Assembly (NCBI RefSeq): GCF_006494365.1
Contig: NZ_VHIP01000012.1
Span: forward strand, 62,001 to 126,000
Source: Aestuariibacter sp. GS-14
GTDB taxonomy: Bacteria; Pseudomonadota; Gammaproteobacteria; Enterobacterales; Alteromonadaceae
Length of the DNA: 64,000 nucleotides
Direction: 5' to 3'
Numbering within the stretch: position 1 is the stretch's first letter; every line of letters starts with the position of its first letter. Under the pieces are notes generated by a model, which made no database searches, was not told the DNA's origin, and was given only the letters and a program-made list of their open reading frames with translations. A program made the position numbers and the translations under genes. Positions 45,600-55,542 of the stretch are shown here, piece by piece.

Positions 45600-47912
45600 T
45601 TAAAAGAAGTTGTAAGACACCTTCAGACCAAACGTTCTTGGCGCGCCGAATGACCACAGCTGCACGTCTGCTGGGCCCGCTGCGGTGTAGGTGTAATAGC
45701 TCACCGGACTTTCGTTTTCGATGTTGCGAACGTACAACAAGGCTTCCCAGGTTTCGTCAGACGTGGTGAACTTCAGCGTAGCATCGGTTTGCGTGTACGC
45801 ATCCTGCTGGCTGTCACGGTCGTTAAACGGTGACAGGAAGTAATCACTCTTATAGCGGGTAAAAATGCTAGCTACCAATGACCCTGCTTCCAGCTCCCAG
45901 TAATGGTCGTAAGACAACGTAATGATCCATTCAGGCGCGTTTGAAGGCACATTGCCAGCCAAACTAACCAACTCACCGTCCACTTCACTCACTGCAGTTG
46001 TACTACAACCACCCAGACACTGTACTGGTATAGCGCCAGCAAACTCAGTGTATTCAGCATTCAGGTAGTTCAAAGATAAAGCAAGACTATCAGACTGAGT
46101 TAACCAGGTATCATAAGTACCTTCCAGCCCCCAAATACGGGCTTCACCGGCGTTGAATACCTGACCACCTTTGTTGGTATCCAGCAAAATAGCTACCTGC
46201 AAATCGGTGTAGTCGTAATAGAATGCAGAACCAGTAATATTGTAATCATCGCGGTCCAGTTTCAGGCCAGACTCAAATGAATACAGTATTTCAGGGTCAT
46301 AAATTTGGCCAGTACTGTCGAAACCACCCGCTTTATAGCCTTTACTGATCTTACCGTAATAAAGGCTATCAGAATCGGGCTGATAGTTCGCACCCAGCGT
46401 CCAGGTAAATTCGCTTTCTTCCGATAACAAGTCACTCACTACTGCACCAGCGGTATCAATAGGACGAATCGTTGGATTTTCGTCAAAGGTTAAACCGCCA
46501 GGCAAGTTAGTCTGGGTAGCAGACTTGCGGTCCTTGGTATAACGACCACCCGCCACAACGGTAACGGTATCACTTACCGGTACATCAACCTGACCAAATA
46601 CAGCGGTAGATTTAGATTCAACATCCGGACGATAGAACGTATTTGCCCAGAAGCCTTGCGGACCATTCGGGTAAGCACCGATGTAAACTAACAACGCTGA
46701 GTTTACGTCCTGCTCTTCCTGGAACTGGAATACCCCACCTTGCCAGAAGAATCGATCTTCGCCGCCACTAAAACGCAGTTCATGGCTGGTTGTTTTGATG
46801 TTGGTATTGCGATAGAAAATATAGTTTGGATGCAAGGCTTCATCGGCATCCACAGTGCTGTCACGATAGCCGCCGCGATAGCTGATCGTCATCGCATCCA
46901 TACGGTAGTCGATTTGCGCACGCAGGGCGTCACCATCGACTTTGTGGAATGCAAATCCAGCCGTTGAAGGCGCAGCGAAGTTCTCGCGATCCACACTGGC
47001 TAAATTGTTGGTTTTTGAAGGAGTACACAGTACTTCACCATTTACCGTGGCGACTTCTTCCCAACCAGCCGCAACATTACACTGCCCATTTCCGTCGTCA
47101 GCCTGACCGGTGACGTTTGCATCAACTGCTGCAAAAAATGGCGCTTGCTGCTCTAATGAATTTGTTTCAAAAGCAAAATATGCGGAGAGGTTATCTGTTG
47201 GCTCCAGTTGCAAACCAATCCGGCCTGCCTGAACATCTTTGTCACCCGACTTTAAACCAGCGGCTTCATGGGTTCTGAATCCGTCGTGTTGTGATGAGAA
47301 TCCAGCTACACGAACTGCTGCCATATCACCCAGTGGTATATTTAACGCACCGGTAAATTCACGTGAATTGTAGTTGCCTACATCGGCAGAGAAGTCGCCA
47401 TTAAACTCACCAATTTCGGGCTTGTTGGTAATGATATTCACTGCACCGCCGGTGGCATTACGACCATACAAGGTACCTTGTGGGCCGCGTAACACTTCCA
47501 CGCGCTGAATATCAAACATGGCCGCGTTCATTACACGAGGACGGTTTATATATTCGCCATCAATACTGATAGTAAGTGACTGGTCGGCTGCTTCATCGTT
47601 ACTTTCGGTACTGATACCACGCAGCGACACCCGTGTAGAAATGGAGTCATTCGCGGTAACAAAGTCCGGTGCAACACGGCTTAATGACTGAATATCGCTT
47701 ACCCCGGCATTTTCCAGTAATTCGGCACTCACCACGTTCATCGAAATTGGAACGTCAGAGGCAGACTGAACGCGGTTTTGCGCGGTCACTTCAATCACTT
47801 CTAATTCTTGCTTGGAACCTGACTGCTCGGCTTCTTGTGCATAGGCACCGGCCGACAGTGCCATTAGCACTGCTGTAGATAAAATGGCTTTCTTATGATG
47901 TGTATTCAACAT
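45600..47912 (-). CDS. TonB-dependent receptor, probable glycoside/aromatic uptake
   Basis: The 770-residue receptor has a signal peptide (ending AGAYAQ), TonB box (LEVIEVTAQNR), plug motifs (DVPISMNVVSAELLENAG, GPQGTLYGRNATGGAVNIITNKP) and a barrel ending GLKVSYNFF. It is of the same broad class as the receptor at 34993 but only moderately alike. Position between the aromatic operon and the sugar operon fits import of an aromatic glycoside across the outer membrane. Confidence 0.85.
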   Translation of the reverse strand: MLNTHHKKAILSTAVLMALSAGAYAQEAEQSGSKQELEVIEVTAQNRVQSASDVPISMNVVSAELLENAGVSDIQSLSRVAPDFVTANDSISTRVSLRGISTESNDEAADQSLTISIDGEYINRPRVMNAAMFDIQRVEVLRGPQGTLYGRNATGGAVNIITNKPEIGEFNGDFSADVGNYNSREFTGALNIPLGDMAAVRVAGFSSQHDGFRTHEAAGLKSGDKDVQAGRIGLQLEPTDNLSAYFAFETNSLEQQAPFFAAVDANVTGQADDGNGQCNVAAGWEEVATVNGEVLCTPSKTNNLASVDRENFAAPSTAGFAFHKVDGDALRAQIDYRMDAMTISYRGGYRDSTVDADEALHPNYIFYRNTNIKTTSHELRFSGGEDRFFWQGGVFQFQEEQDVNSALLVYIGAYPNGPQGFWANTFYRPDVESKSTAVFGQVDVPVSDTVTVVAGGRYTKDRKSATQTNLPGGLTFDENPTIRPIDTAGAVVSDLLSEESEFTWTLGANYQPDSDSLYYGKISKGYKAGGFDSTGQIYDPEILYSFESGLKLDRDDYNITGSAFYYDYTDLQVAILLDTNKGGQVFNAGEARIWGLEGTYDTWLTQSDSLALSLNYLNAEYTEFAGAIPVQCLGGCSTTAVSEVDGELVSLAGNVPSNAPEWIITLSYDHYWELEAGSLVASIFTRYKSDYFLSPFNDRDSQQDAYTQTDATLKFTTSDETWEALLYVRNIENESPVSYYTYTAAGPADVQLWSFGAPRTFGLKVSYNFF

Positions 47913-48186
47913 GAAACACCCTCTTGTGTAGGCATTGGTGTATCAACCTCGATTATATGTGAAGTCCTGTCATTCAGGATCTTGTAACTTCACATCCCTT
48001 TCCCAGCCACCCACACATGAATGCGAATGACCATTCACATTTAACCACAAGATAAAATTAGATCAACAACAATTACACAAATAAATAACAATAATTTATG
48101 TACTCACACCAAGCACACACAAATAATCCTTATTTATCATTATTTTATAAAATTTGATTTTTTTGTAAATTTCATAACAAATACAT

Positions 48187-48208
48187 ATTGTTAATTAGAA
48201 TTAACAAT
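48187..48208. promoter_or_regulatory. 22-bp palindrome upstream of TonB receptor
   Basis: ATTGTTAATT and AATTAACAAT are exact inverted repeats around a central AG. The site is about 275 bp upstream of the receptor start, far for a simple repressor but suitable for an activator or a small unannotated transcript. The centre TTAGAATT contains the TAGAAT half-site seen elsewhere in the island. Confidence 0.45.
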
Positions 48209-48298
48209 CTTATTTTTAAAACAAGAGGAGTCGTCAGTAAAGGTTATAGGTGGAATTGATTGCGCAAATACGAAAGGGAGGAAATCGGTAGCAAAAAC

Positions 48299-48339
48299 TA
48301 AAAAAGCAGGTGCGAACTCATTAGTCGCAACCTGCTTTT
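48299..48339 (-). terminator. Terminator of the GMC-MFS-isomerase-Gfo/Idh operon
   Basis: On the minus strand AGCAGG...TGCGA pairs with TCGCA...CCTGCT with one bulged base, followed by six Ts. It lies about 26 bp after the Gfo/Idh stop. Confidence 0.7.
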
Positions 48340-48364
48340 GTAAATGATGATAATGGCGTAGTTA

Positions 48365-49528
48365 TCAAATAATCTGCCAACAGGCTCCTTTTTCGGCACT
48401 GCTTACAGCGGCTTCAATAAATCGCATTCCTCGCAGTCCATCAGCAATCCCCGGATAACCACCCTGAGGCTGCTCATCCCGCGCGACGCGGCGAATGTCC
48501 TCAATAAACAGTTTGTATAACCCCGCTAAGGATTCGAGAATCCCCTCAGGATGCCCACCAGGTGTTCTGGTTAGGTGCAAAGCCTGCTCAGAAACCAAAC
48601 TGACGGCAGTTCGCAAGGATTGCCGTGGTTTGCCCTGTTGCGTAAACCACAAGGTATTAGGCTCTTGCTGATGCCACTCTATGGCCGCTTTGGCACCATA
48701 GATACGAATTGCCAACGCATTTTCCTCACCACACGCTATTTGCGAACACACCAGCGTGCCCTTGCCGCCACCAGATAACCTGATCAGCATATTGGCATCA
48801 TCGTCGAGTTGGCGTCCTGCACCGAATGAGGTTAAATCTGCGCAAATTTGGTCAATCGTTTCACCGGTCATGAACTCCACCATATTGGCAGCATGCGTAC
48901 CAATATCGCCAACACAACAACTGATCCCGGATCGCGCTGGATCAGTGCGCCATGACGCCTGTTTATTGGCATCCGGCCCCGATTCCAATGCCGACATGAG
49001 CCAGTCCTGATTGTACTCAACCAACACTTTGCGAATCGCCCCCAGCTCGCCACTGGCGATTTTTTGCTTCGCCTCGTGCACAGCGGGATAGCCGGTATAG
49101 GTATGCGCCAATCCGAAAATTACCGGATGCTCTTTAAGCGCTGCTTCAATTGCCTTCGCTTCTGCCAGATTCATTGCCAGTGGCTTTTCGCACATCACAT
49201 TAATACCCGCATTGATAAAGGCAACGGCTACCTCTGCGTGTAAATGATTTGGCGTAGCAACAATCACAAAATCAATGCCATCTTCCCGGGCAGCTTCCTG
49301 CTTAGCCATTTCGTGAAAGTTGCTGTAGCTGCGCTGTAAATACCAGGCTTTTGCACTGTCGTGCGCCACGGCTTCTCGCGACGACAACGCGCCGGCAACC
49401 AGCACCGCCTGACCGTCGAGTTGTGCAGCCATACGGTGCACGGCACCAATAAACGCGCCGCTACCACCGCCAACAATTCCCGCCCGTAAAGGGCGTTGTT
49501 GCAGACTGTTTTGATAAGTTAATTCCAT
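48365..49528 (-). CDS. Gfo/Idh/MocA-family oxidoreductase
   Basis: The 387-residue protein starts at ATG 49528 (GGAG five bases upstream; a GTG 6 bp earlier is possible). It has the NAD(P)-binding GIVGGGSGAFIG motif, VIVATPNHLHAE and the EKPLA signature with the catalytic Lys. Such enzymes interconvert 3-keto and hydroxy sugars; in gut C-glycoside pathways a Gfo/Idh enzyme oxidises the sugar at C3. Here it is the last gene of an operon with a GMC enzyme, an MFS carrier and a sugar isomerase, so reduction or oxidation of a 3-keto sugar is likely. Confidence 0.87.
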   Translation of the reverse strand: MELTYQNSLQQRPLRAGIVGGGSGAFIGAVHRMAAQLDGQAVLVAGALSSREAVAHDSAKAWYLQRSYSNFHEMAKQEAAREDGIDFVIVATPNHLHAEVAVAFINAGINVMCEKPLAMNLAEAKAIEAALKEHPVIFGLAHTYTGYPAVHEAKQKIASGELGAIRKVLVEYNQDWLMSALESGPDANKQASWRTDPARSGISCCVGDIGTHAANMVEFMTGETIDQICADLTSFGAGRQLDDDANMLIRLSGGGKGTLVCSQIACGEENALAIRIYGAKAAIEWHQQEPNTLWFTQQGKPRQSLRTAVSLVSEQALHLTRTPGGHPEGILESLAGLYKLFIEDIRRVARDEQPQGGYPGIADGLRGMRFIEAAVSSAEKGACWQII

Positions 49529-49552
49529 ACTCACTCCATAAAGCCCGTTGCG

Positions 49553-50797
49553 TTAAGACCGGTAAGCTTCGCGCCCAGTCCCTTGCACAGGAATGTTTAA
49601 TCCAGGCAGCATCTCATGCTGTATGCTGTACATTGCGGCGGCAGCCTCATCGATGGCTCTGCAAAAATCCACCGAGCCTTTTAACAACGGTGCCAGCTTG
49701 GTGCGGTCCTGAATACGCGCTGCCGGATATTCATGCTCAACAACCAGGTAGGCATTGGCAATATCCAAATCGAGTAATTCCCGAGCTGCCAGCTGATGAT
49801 CAAGCCAGTCGACCGAGCGATTCTGCAAATAAGCCAGCGGATCGTGGCGCGCAGTACCGGGCAACTCATGCTCACACAGTACGGTTTGCTTTTTCCAGGC
49901 ATGAATTAAATCTGCTGGATTGTCTGATGGCTCGCCATTCACACAATCGCCACGTTGCATTGTTTGACCGCCGTAGCCCCAGGCAGAGACCCCTTTAGCG
50001 TCGATAACCTGCCCTTTTACGTGGAAGCCGGCAATTAAGAATCCATAGCCTTCATCTTTTAAATACTGGAACATCGACCGGGTATCCTGCCCCATCAGCA
50101 CAGAATGAGACGGGTCGTAATGGATACGGAACTGATCGCCCACACCGTGCTTCTCACAGATACGGTGCAGCGCAATCCAGGTAGCGGGCGTGTAGGCAAT
50201 ATTATTGTGCCACCGATCCGTTGGATTCCAGCCTGGCATTGGGCATTGCTCAACCCGGTAAGTCAGCCCTCGGGCTTTAGCTTCTTTGAGTAGCGGAATA
50301 AACTGCTCTTCAAACATGATCAAATTCTGATCCATCGACAACTGGATATTACGACCCACAAAGCCGCACACAGCGTCGGTACCCAGCAAGGTTGCTGCGT
50401 CGAATACCTTTAGCATAAACTCGTGTTTGGCTTTGCGTTCGGCATTGCCGTGCACCAGCATATTGTCGAAGTACGCAAGGTCCGACAGGCCAACACCGGT
50501 GTGACGCATAGCGGCTAACACCCGGTTAGCCCGTTCGGCATTGAATGCGTCCCGCAAGTCCAGGGTATTGGCTACCGGATCAATCAAGGCTTCGGGTGGC
50601 ACATCTGCAAGGCTGGGATGTATAGCAGCTGACAATTGAATATTCGGGCAAGCCATTTCGCTGGCAAACGCCAGCCAGTCTTCAATCGCTTTGTCAGGAT
50701 CCGCATCGCGAATATCGCGCGGGGTTAATTCCTGCAACGCCGCAGTGAGAATACTCAGCTTCATATGTTTGGGCTGATAACTGATGGGTGTTGTCAT
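49553..50797 (-). CDS. Sugar phosphate isomerase/epimerase-like TIM-barrel protein
   Basis: The 414-residue protein starts at ATG 50797 with AGGAGA upstream. It has the xylose-isomerase-like TIM-barrel signature: [13 protein letters not shown] (metal Glu), [15 protein letters not shown] (Asp/His), GFHVKGQVI (His) and VVEHEYPA (Glu). It is longer than the alpha-type barrels elsewhere in the island and has no DUF6379 partner beside it, so it is more likely a keto-sugar isomerase or epimerase than a deglycosidase. The gene is between the MFS and Gfo/Idh genes with short spacing. Confidence 0.82.
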   Translation of the reverse strand: MTTPISYQPKHMKLSILTAALQELTPRDIRDADPDKAIEDWLAFASEMACPNIQLSAAIHPSLADVPPEALIDPVANTLDLRDAFNAERANRVLAAMRHTGVGLSDLAYFDNMLVHGNAERKAKHEFMLKVFDAATLLGTDAVCGFVGRNIQLSMDQNLIMFEEQFIPLLKEAKARGLTYRVEQCPMPGWNPTDRWHNNIAYTPATWIALHRICEKHGVGDQFRIHYDPSHSVLMGQDTRSMFQYLKDEGYGFLIAGFHVKGQVIDAKGVSAWGYGGQTMQRGDCVNGEPSDNPADLIHAWKKQTVLCEHELPGTARHDPLAYLQNRSVDWLDHQLAARELLDLDIANAYLVVEHEYPAARIQDRTKLAPLLKGSVDFCRAIDEAAAAMYSIQHEMLPGLNIPVQGTGREAYRS

Positions 50798-50820
50798 TAT
50801 TGTCTCCTGTATCTCATGCA

Positions 50821-52050
50821 TTAAGATTGCGCCAACCGATTGGCTCGCAGTAACAGCATTATGGCACACGCTGCTAACAGTGCAGCAATTACAAACGGAA
50901 TTCCCGGATACACCGGATAGGCATTACCTGGCGTGGTAAACAGATGAAACAGCCAGGGTAAAGTTAAAGGCGTAATGATTGCGCCAACACTTCGGGTTGC
51001 CGCAAAAGCGCCCTGCAGCGTGCCCTGACTGGATGGATCGGTATGTGAAGACATGTAGCTCATCAACCCCGCGTTGGTCATAAAGCCCATTGCACTGGGA
51101 ATGATAAACGGCAGCAACCAGTACTGATTACTGATCACAGCAAATGCAACTGAACCTATGAGCAAGCCCACCATGCCAGTAAGACTGGCCGCCAGATCGC
51201 CGAATCGCTGCGAAATTCGGCCAACGGCAATGCCCTGGGCAATGATACTCACTATGCCGTACATCCCCATGGACAAGCCAATTTCTTTCGGCGTCCACTG
51301 GAACTGATAAGCAGTAAAGTACGGCCACACCGTCGGTACGGTATTCAATGCAATGTGTAAGCAAAGAACGACCACCAATAAGCGGGGAATTTGCTTGTTC
51401 ACACTTAACTGCATAAACACGCCCCACGGACTGGCATTCACCAGCTTAAAAGGTCGGCGCAAGTGTTTTGCAAGGGATTCTCTGAATACGAAGAAACCTA
51501 ATAAAGCGTTAGACAGTGTAAGCAGTGCTGCTACAAATATGGGTGTACGCAATCCATACTCCGCCAGCAATCCACTGAGTACCGGACCAAACATAAAGCC
51601 CAGTCCGAAAGCCGCGCCCAGAGAACCATAACGTTTTGCCCGATTTTCTTTCGGCGTGATATCGGCGATAAAGGCACCGGCCACAGCGGGCGTTGCGCCG
51701 AACAAACCCGCCAGAGCCTGAGCTAAAAACAGCCATTCAATAGAGGGGGCAAAGCCCATAAGAAGATAATTGATACCAAAAGCGGTAAACGACACCAATA
51801 ATACGGGTCTTCGCCCAAACGCATCACTCAACGCCCCCAATAATGGCGTTGCAAAAAACTGAATAGTGGCAAACAAGGCAATTATTGCCCCGCCGTACAG
51901 CGCCGCTCCGGAAATATCCACATCAGCCAATTCCCGGATAAGATCAGGAATAATAGGTGCCAGCAAACCGTGTCCCATTGCATCCAGAAACACCGAGACC
52001 AGCACAAACCACATGGCAATTTTGGGGTTCGACTGGCCACTGTTCCTCAC
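50821..52050 (-). CDS. MFS transporter (DHA1/TetA-like)
   Basis: The 409-residue protein has twelve predicted helices. Motif A appears as [16 protein letters not shown] and a TetA-type [16 protein letters not shown] loop is present. GTG start at 52050 has GGAG 8 bases upstream. It belongs to the drug:H+ antiporter branch, unlike the other two MFS proteins in the island, so it may export sugar or aglycone as well as import. It is 24 bp after the GMC gene on the same strand. Confidence 0.85.
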   Translation of the reverse strand: MRNSGQSNPKIAMWFVLVSVFLDAMGHGLLAPIIPDLIRELADVDISGAALYGGAIIALFATIQFFATPLLGALSDAFGRRPVLLVSFTAFGINYLLMGFAPSIEWLFLAQALAGLFGATPAVAGAFIADITPKENRAKRYGSLGAAFGLGFMFGPVLSGLLAEYGLRTPIFVAALLTLSNALLGFFVFRESLAKHLRRPFKLVNASPWGVFMQLSVNKQIPRLLVVVLCLHIALNTVPTVWPYFTAYQFQWTPKEIGLSMGMYGIVSIIAQGIAVGRISQRFGDLAASLTGMVGLLIGSVAFAVISNQYWLLPFIIPSAMGFMTNAGLMSYMSSHTDPSSQGTLQGAFAATRSVGAIITPLTLPWLFHLFTTPGNAYPVYPGIPFVIAALLAACAIMLLLRANRLAQS

Positions 52051-52074
52051 ATCTGGTACTCCATTGTAAGCCCC

Positions 52075-53748
52075 TTAAACTGCTTTGGTCAGATTTGCCG
52101 AGCCGTTGTATTCACTTGCAATGAATTCAGCGGCTCTGGCCGTTAACGCCATAGTGGTAAGCGTTGGACCACCGGCTCCGTTAGACACAAAGCAACTGCT
52201 GTCGGTAACAAACAGGTTTGGGATGTCCCAGCTTTGGTTGTATTTATTTAATACTGACGTACTGGGGTCGTTACCCATTCTGGCACCGCCACACTCGTGA
52301 ATGGCCGAGCCCAGCGCCAGACTTTTCTGATAGGACAGTTTAAACATAGTACGCTCGAACCAGCTCGCATTAGGCATCAGGTTGTCGCGGTTATGAATAT
52401 CCAGAATGCTGGCGGCAATCTCAATGTTCCACCCCATGGTATTGACCATTTCCAGAATCGCCGCCATTTGCGCTTTGGCCATGCGACGCTCGTTGTCACC
52501 CATTCGAATATCAATATTGGCAACCGGTATACCCCAGGCATCTTTTTTACGGGTATTCAGCGTTATGCGGTTTTCCTTTGCGGCAAGCATTTCCCCCTGA
52601 ACGGTTAAGCCGAATAACGTAGGAATGTGGTTCGGTACAGGAATACGCCCTACCATGCCCTGAATGTTAAAACCGCGAATAAAATCGTACTGGCTGGAGT
52701 CGGTCAGGTTTTGGAAGCGCGGAATGTAGAAACCGCCGTGATTATCACCAGGGTGTTTGCCGTCTACCAGTTCAAAACCGGTTGCACCAGGCACTGAACC
52801 AAATACCACGCCATTGGTTTGATCCATAAAGTACTGACCCAGTACCCCGGAACTATTGGCAAGTCCCTGAGGGAATGTTGACGTGCCGGAATTCAACAAC
52901 AAACGCACAGTTTCAATGGTTGATGCGCACAACATCACCACATTGGCGCGAACCTCATGCTGTTGTTTGGTCTCGCGATCAATAAAGGTAACACCACTGG
53001 CATTGCCGGTAGCCGGATCAATATTGACTTTGCTCACTACGCTGTTTGGGCGCAGTGTAAGGTTGTCGGTTGCGGCTGCCGCAGCAATAGGTGATGTGGT
53101 GTGGGTTTTCCCTTCGGCGTCGGCGCGAGTTGCATCAGTCGCTACATAGCGCCAGGGCGTAAATTTCCGCTCTGGCCATTTGTCTTGTACCGTATTCTGA
53201 AACTTCTGTTCGAAACTACTTAAACCGGCTTCGTTACTGAATTGTCCATCCGGCAGGTTGGCGATGTTATCTTTTCTGCCGGTGATTTTCAGGAATGACT
53301 CCACGCTGTCGTAATAGGGCACCAAATCCTGATATTCGATTGGCCAGTCGTCGCCATAGCCATCGTGACTAGCGGCTTTAAAGTCGTAATCTGACATACG
53401 AACAGCTACTCTTCCCCACGACTGAAAACGTCCGCCTACCTGACGACCGCGGATCCACAGAAAAGGATCGGCGGATGTTGTATAGGGGTTTTGCAAGTCG
53501 TTGACGAACAATTCTCTCTTATCTGGAGAAAACCAAGAGCAGCGTGCCTGAGTGTGTTGACCTGTTGCCCCTGCTGCGATTCGGTCCCAGGTATTCACTT
53601 GCCGCTTTAAACCCGGACGCTGGAAAATCGCTTCGTCTAACGCAGGGCCAGCTTCCAGTAATAACACTTTGAGTCCCTTTTCGGTCAGTTCCTTTGCGGC
53701 AATACCGCCCGTCGCGCCCGATCCTACAACAATAGCATCATAGTTCAT
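52075..53748 (-). CDS. GMC oxidoreductase without Fe-S cysteines
   Basis: The 557-residue flavoprotein has VVGSGATGGIAAKEL for FAD, WIRGRQVGGRFQSWGR, and the catalytic His in GSAIHECGGARMG. Unlike the two other GMC enzymes here it lacks the C-x5-C-x3-C motif and has no Tat partner beside it, so it is probably cytoplasmic and may use O2 or another acceptor, like the FAD C-glycoside 3-oxidases. Where relatives have Asn (CQNPSLT) it reads GAGGPTLT, so the second active-site residue is replaced by Gly. First gene of a four-gene operon behind a TAGAAT-type palindrome. Confidence 0.85.
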   Translation of the reverse strand: MNYDAIVVGSGATGGIAAKELTEKGLKVLLLEAGPALDEAIFQRPGLKRQVNTWDRIAAGATGQHTQARCSWFSPDKRELFVNDLQNPYTTSADPFLWIRGRQVGGRFQSWGRVAVRMSDYDFKAASHDGYGDDWPIEYQDLVPYYDSVESFLKITGRKDNIANLPDGQFSNEAGLSSFEQKFQNTVQDKWPERKFTPWRYVATDATRADAEGKTHTTSPIAAAAATDNLTLRPNSVVSKVNIDPATGNASGVTFIDRETKQQHEVRANVVMLCASTIETVRLLLNSGTSTFPQGLANSSGVLGQYFMDQTNGVVFGSVPGATGFELVDGKHPGDNHGGFYIPRFQNLTDSSQYDFIRGFNIQGMVGRIPVPNHIPTLFGLTVQGEMLAAKENRITLNTRKKDAWGIPVANIDIRMGDNERRMAKAQMAAILEMVNTMGWNIEIAASILDIHNRDNLMPNASWFERTMFKLSYQKSLALGSAIHECGGARMGNDPSTSVLNKYNQSWDIPNLFVTDSSCFVSNGAGGPTLTTMALTARAAEFIASEYNGSANLTKAV

Positions 53749-53780
53749 GTTCTTATTCTCAACTTCGATATCAAATTTTA

Positions 53781-53796
53781 TAGAATTTTAATTCTA
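53781..53796. promoter_or_regulatory. Perfect TAGAATNNNNATTCTA palindrome before GMC operon
   Basis: TAGAAT (53781-53786) and ATTCTA (53791-53796) are separated by TTTA. The site is 33 bp before the GMC start codon and in the divergent spacer with the DUF6379 gene. The same 16-bp form occurs at 63312-63327. Confidence 0.65.
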
Positions 53797-54002
53797 ATAT
53801 TTTTCAGTTGCAAGTGACGAACGCAAATATTTTTACACATACTCTTAACAATCATATAGTTACACTTACAAATCAAGTTCATAAGCAACTGTATTTCATA
53901 GATAAAACAAATAAAAGAATACAAAAAACAATATTAGAACTATTGTTTTAATATGAAAAAATGTTAAATTTCAGATCACCATATTAGAAAGAGGAATCAA
54001 TC

Positions 54003-54401
54003 ATGACTCTGGAAGCCAGTGTAATAAAAGATGATGCGGTGCGAAGTACCCCATCAGGATATGAAGTTGACGTAAGAATTGCTTGGTATCGTTCGCTACC
54101 TATTGCTTGTCTGGAAAACCTGTCTGTTTCTATTAATGAGCAACAGTTTACTGCAGACCAAATTTCAATCCGGGTAAATGACATTCTGATACCCGTAAAC
54201 AAAGCCGGTGAACTATTAGACGAGTGGTGGTTTACGCAAGACCCTATCACCGCCATTCTGCCGACATCTTCGCCTTTGAGTAGCGGGGAGACTGCAACGG
54301 TAAACGTGTCTTTAGCCACACGTATTCCCTACATCATTATCGGACCGGACACTGCCTTGGTTCAACGCACCGACGTAAGCAAAGAGGTAACTATTCAATG
54401 A
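54003..54401 (+). CDS. DUF6379 protein, C-glycoside deglycosidase beta subunit-like
   Basis: The 132-residue protein is a beta-sandwich of the DUF6379 family, recognised by VDVRIAWYRSLPIACLENLSVSINEQQF and the closing TVNVSLATRIPYIIIG. In characterised C-glycoside deglycosidases this small subunit packs on the metal-dependent TIM-barrel subunit. The start ATG is behind AGAGGAA. Its stop overlaps the start of the alpha-like gene by 4 bp (ATGA), supporting a 1:1 complex. Confidence 0.8.
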   Translation: MTLEASVIKDDAVRSTPSGYEVDVRIAWYRSLPIACLENLSVSINEQQFTADQISIRVNDILIPVNKAGELLDEWWFTQDPITAILPTSSPLSSGETATVNVSLATRIPYIIIGPDTALVQRTDVSKEVTIQ

Positions 54402-55393
54402 GTATCATGTTAGGCACCACGATTTATTCTATGACCAACGAATGGCTTGCCGGTCAATTCACACTTCCTCAATTAATCGATGAAGTGGGACGTCGTAAAC
54501 TGGGCCCGGGTCTTGAGCTGATTGGTTTTCAGAACTTGCGCGGTTTTCCAAACAAAGTCGACAAACAGGACATAAAGGTCTTTCTCGATGCGGTTGAACG
54601 CAATGAGCTCACGCTGACTTCACTGGCGGGCAATGCCGATATCGCGTTAAATCCAGCGAAGTGGATGGACACCGATCAATCCGTTGAGTACATGCGGCCA
54701 CAAATCGAAATGGCTGGCGAACTGGGATTCCCGGTAATGCGTATTCAAATTGGCTTAACACCAGAAGTACTAACAAAGCTGGAACCGATCGCAGCCAAAG
54801 CCAAAGTAAAACTGGGCATGGAAGTACATGCACCAGAAGGCCCGAACACCCCTAAGGTACTGGCAACGCGTGAAGTGTATGAAAAAATCGACTCTGAATA
54901 CCTAGGATTCGTGCCGGACTTTAGTTCGTGTATGCGCGCCATTCCACCTGGGATGATGGACAAACTTGGACAAGCTGGCCTTTCAGAGGCAGGAAAGCAA
55001 CTGATTAATCAGTACTGGGAATCAGATGGTCATCCCTTCCAGCGCTACATGGCTTTTGCAGAGCAGGCCCGTGCGCAAGGCGAACCTGAACTACCTATTT
55101 CACAGGCAAAACTGATCTTTACTATGTTCGGCAGACAGCAGCCTGAAGAGTGGGCAGATATTCTGGATCGCACAGTACACATTCACGGCAAATTCTATGA
55201 AGTGAATGAGGAGTGTACTGATTCTCCGTCGATTGATTACCACCGTATTCTGCCTGTGTTTGCTAAAGCAGGCCGCACCATTAGTATGTCCAGTGAATGG
55301 GAAGGTCATGCTTTCTGGGATGCCGATGAAGTATGTGCGTTTGAAATGGTGCACCGTCATCACAGAATGTGCGAACACATTTTAAACAAGTAA
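54398..55393 (+). CDS. TIM-barrel C-glycoside deglycosidase alpha subunit-like
   Basis: The 331-residue AP-endonuclease-2/xylose-isomerase-like barrel carries the four expected metal ligands: Glu142 (MEVHAPEG), Asp174 (FVPDFSS), His263 (HIHGKFYEV) and Glu300 (SSEWEGH). Together with the overlapping DUF6379 gene it forms the arrangement of known C-glycoside deglycosidases, which cleave the C-C bond of a 3-keto C-glycoside with Mn2+. Substrate is not visible. A strong terminator follows at 55441. Confidence 0.8.
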   Translation: MSIMLGTTIYSMTNEWLAGQFTLPQLIDEVGRRKLGPGLELIGFQNLRGFPNKVDKQDIKVFLDAVERNELTLTSLAGNADIALNPAKWMDTDQSVEYMRPQIEMAGELGFPVMRIQIGLTPEVLTKLEPIAAKAKVKLGMEVHAPEGPNTPKVLATREVYEKIDSEYLGFVPDFSSCMRAIPPGMMDKLGQAGLSEAGKQLINQYWESDGHPFQRYMAFAEQARAQGEPELPISQAKLIFTMFGRQQPEEWADILDRTVHIHGKFYEVNEECTDSPSIDYHRILPVFAKAGRTISMSSEWEGHAFWDADEVCAFEMVHRHHRMCEHILNK

Positions 55394-55440
55394 CGCGTTG
55401 TCGAGCCTGCTTCAAACCCAACAGAAGCATTGCTCAGCTC

Positions 55441-55479
55441 AGGCCTGCCGCACAGTGCCCGTGCGTTGCAGGCCTTTTT
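55441..55479 (+). terminator. Rho-independent terminator after deglycosidase pair
   Basis: AGGCCTGC (55441-55448) pairs with GCAGGCCT (55468-55475), extended inward by CGCAC/GTGCG, and is followed by TTTTT. It ends the two-gene transcript. Confidence 0.85.
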
Positions 55480-55542
55480 CAATTTATACGCAACTGAAGT
55501 TTACTCACTTCCATTGAAGATGCCGCGAACAGGGACTTACTG

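Larger units (their letters stand above)
47913..48364. other. AT-rich intergenic region upstream of TonB receptor
   Basis: This 452-bp stretch holds the receptor promoter, a 22-bp palindrome at 48187-48208 and the terminator of the upstream operon (48299-48339). No ORF of coding character was seen. AT content is far above the flanking genes. Confidence 0.6.

Noticed and set aside
49553-50797. Fourth C-glycoside deglycosidase alpha subunit
   Set aside because: It is a TIM-barrel isomerase-like protein but longer, without the HGKFY strand or a DUF6379 neighbour, so a sugar isomerase/epimerase role is more likely.
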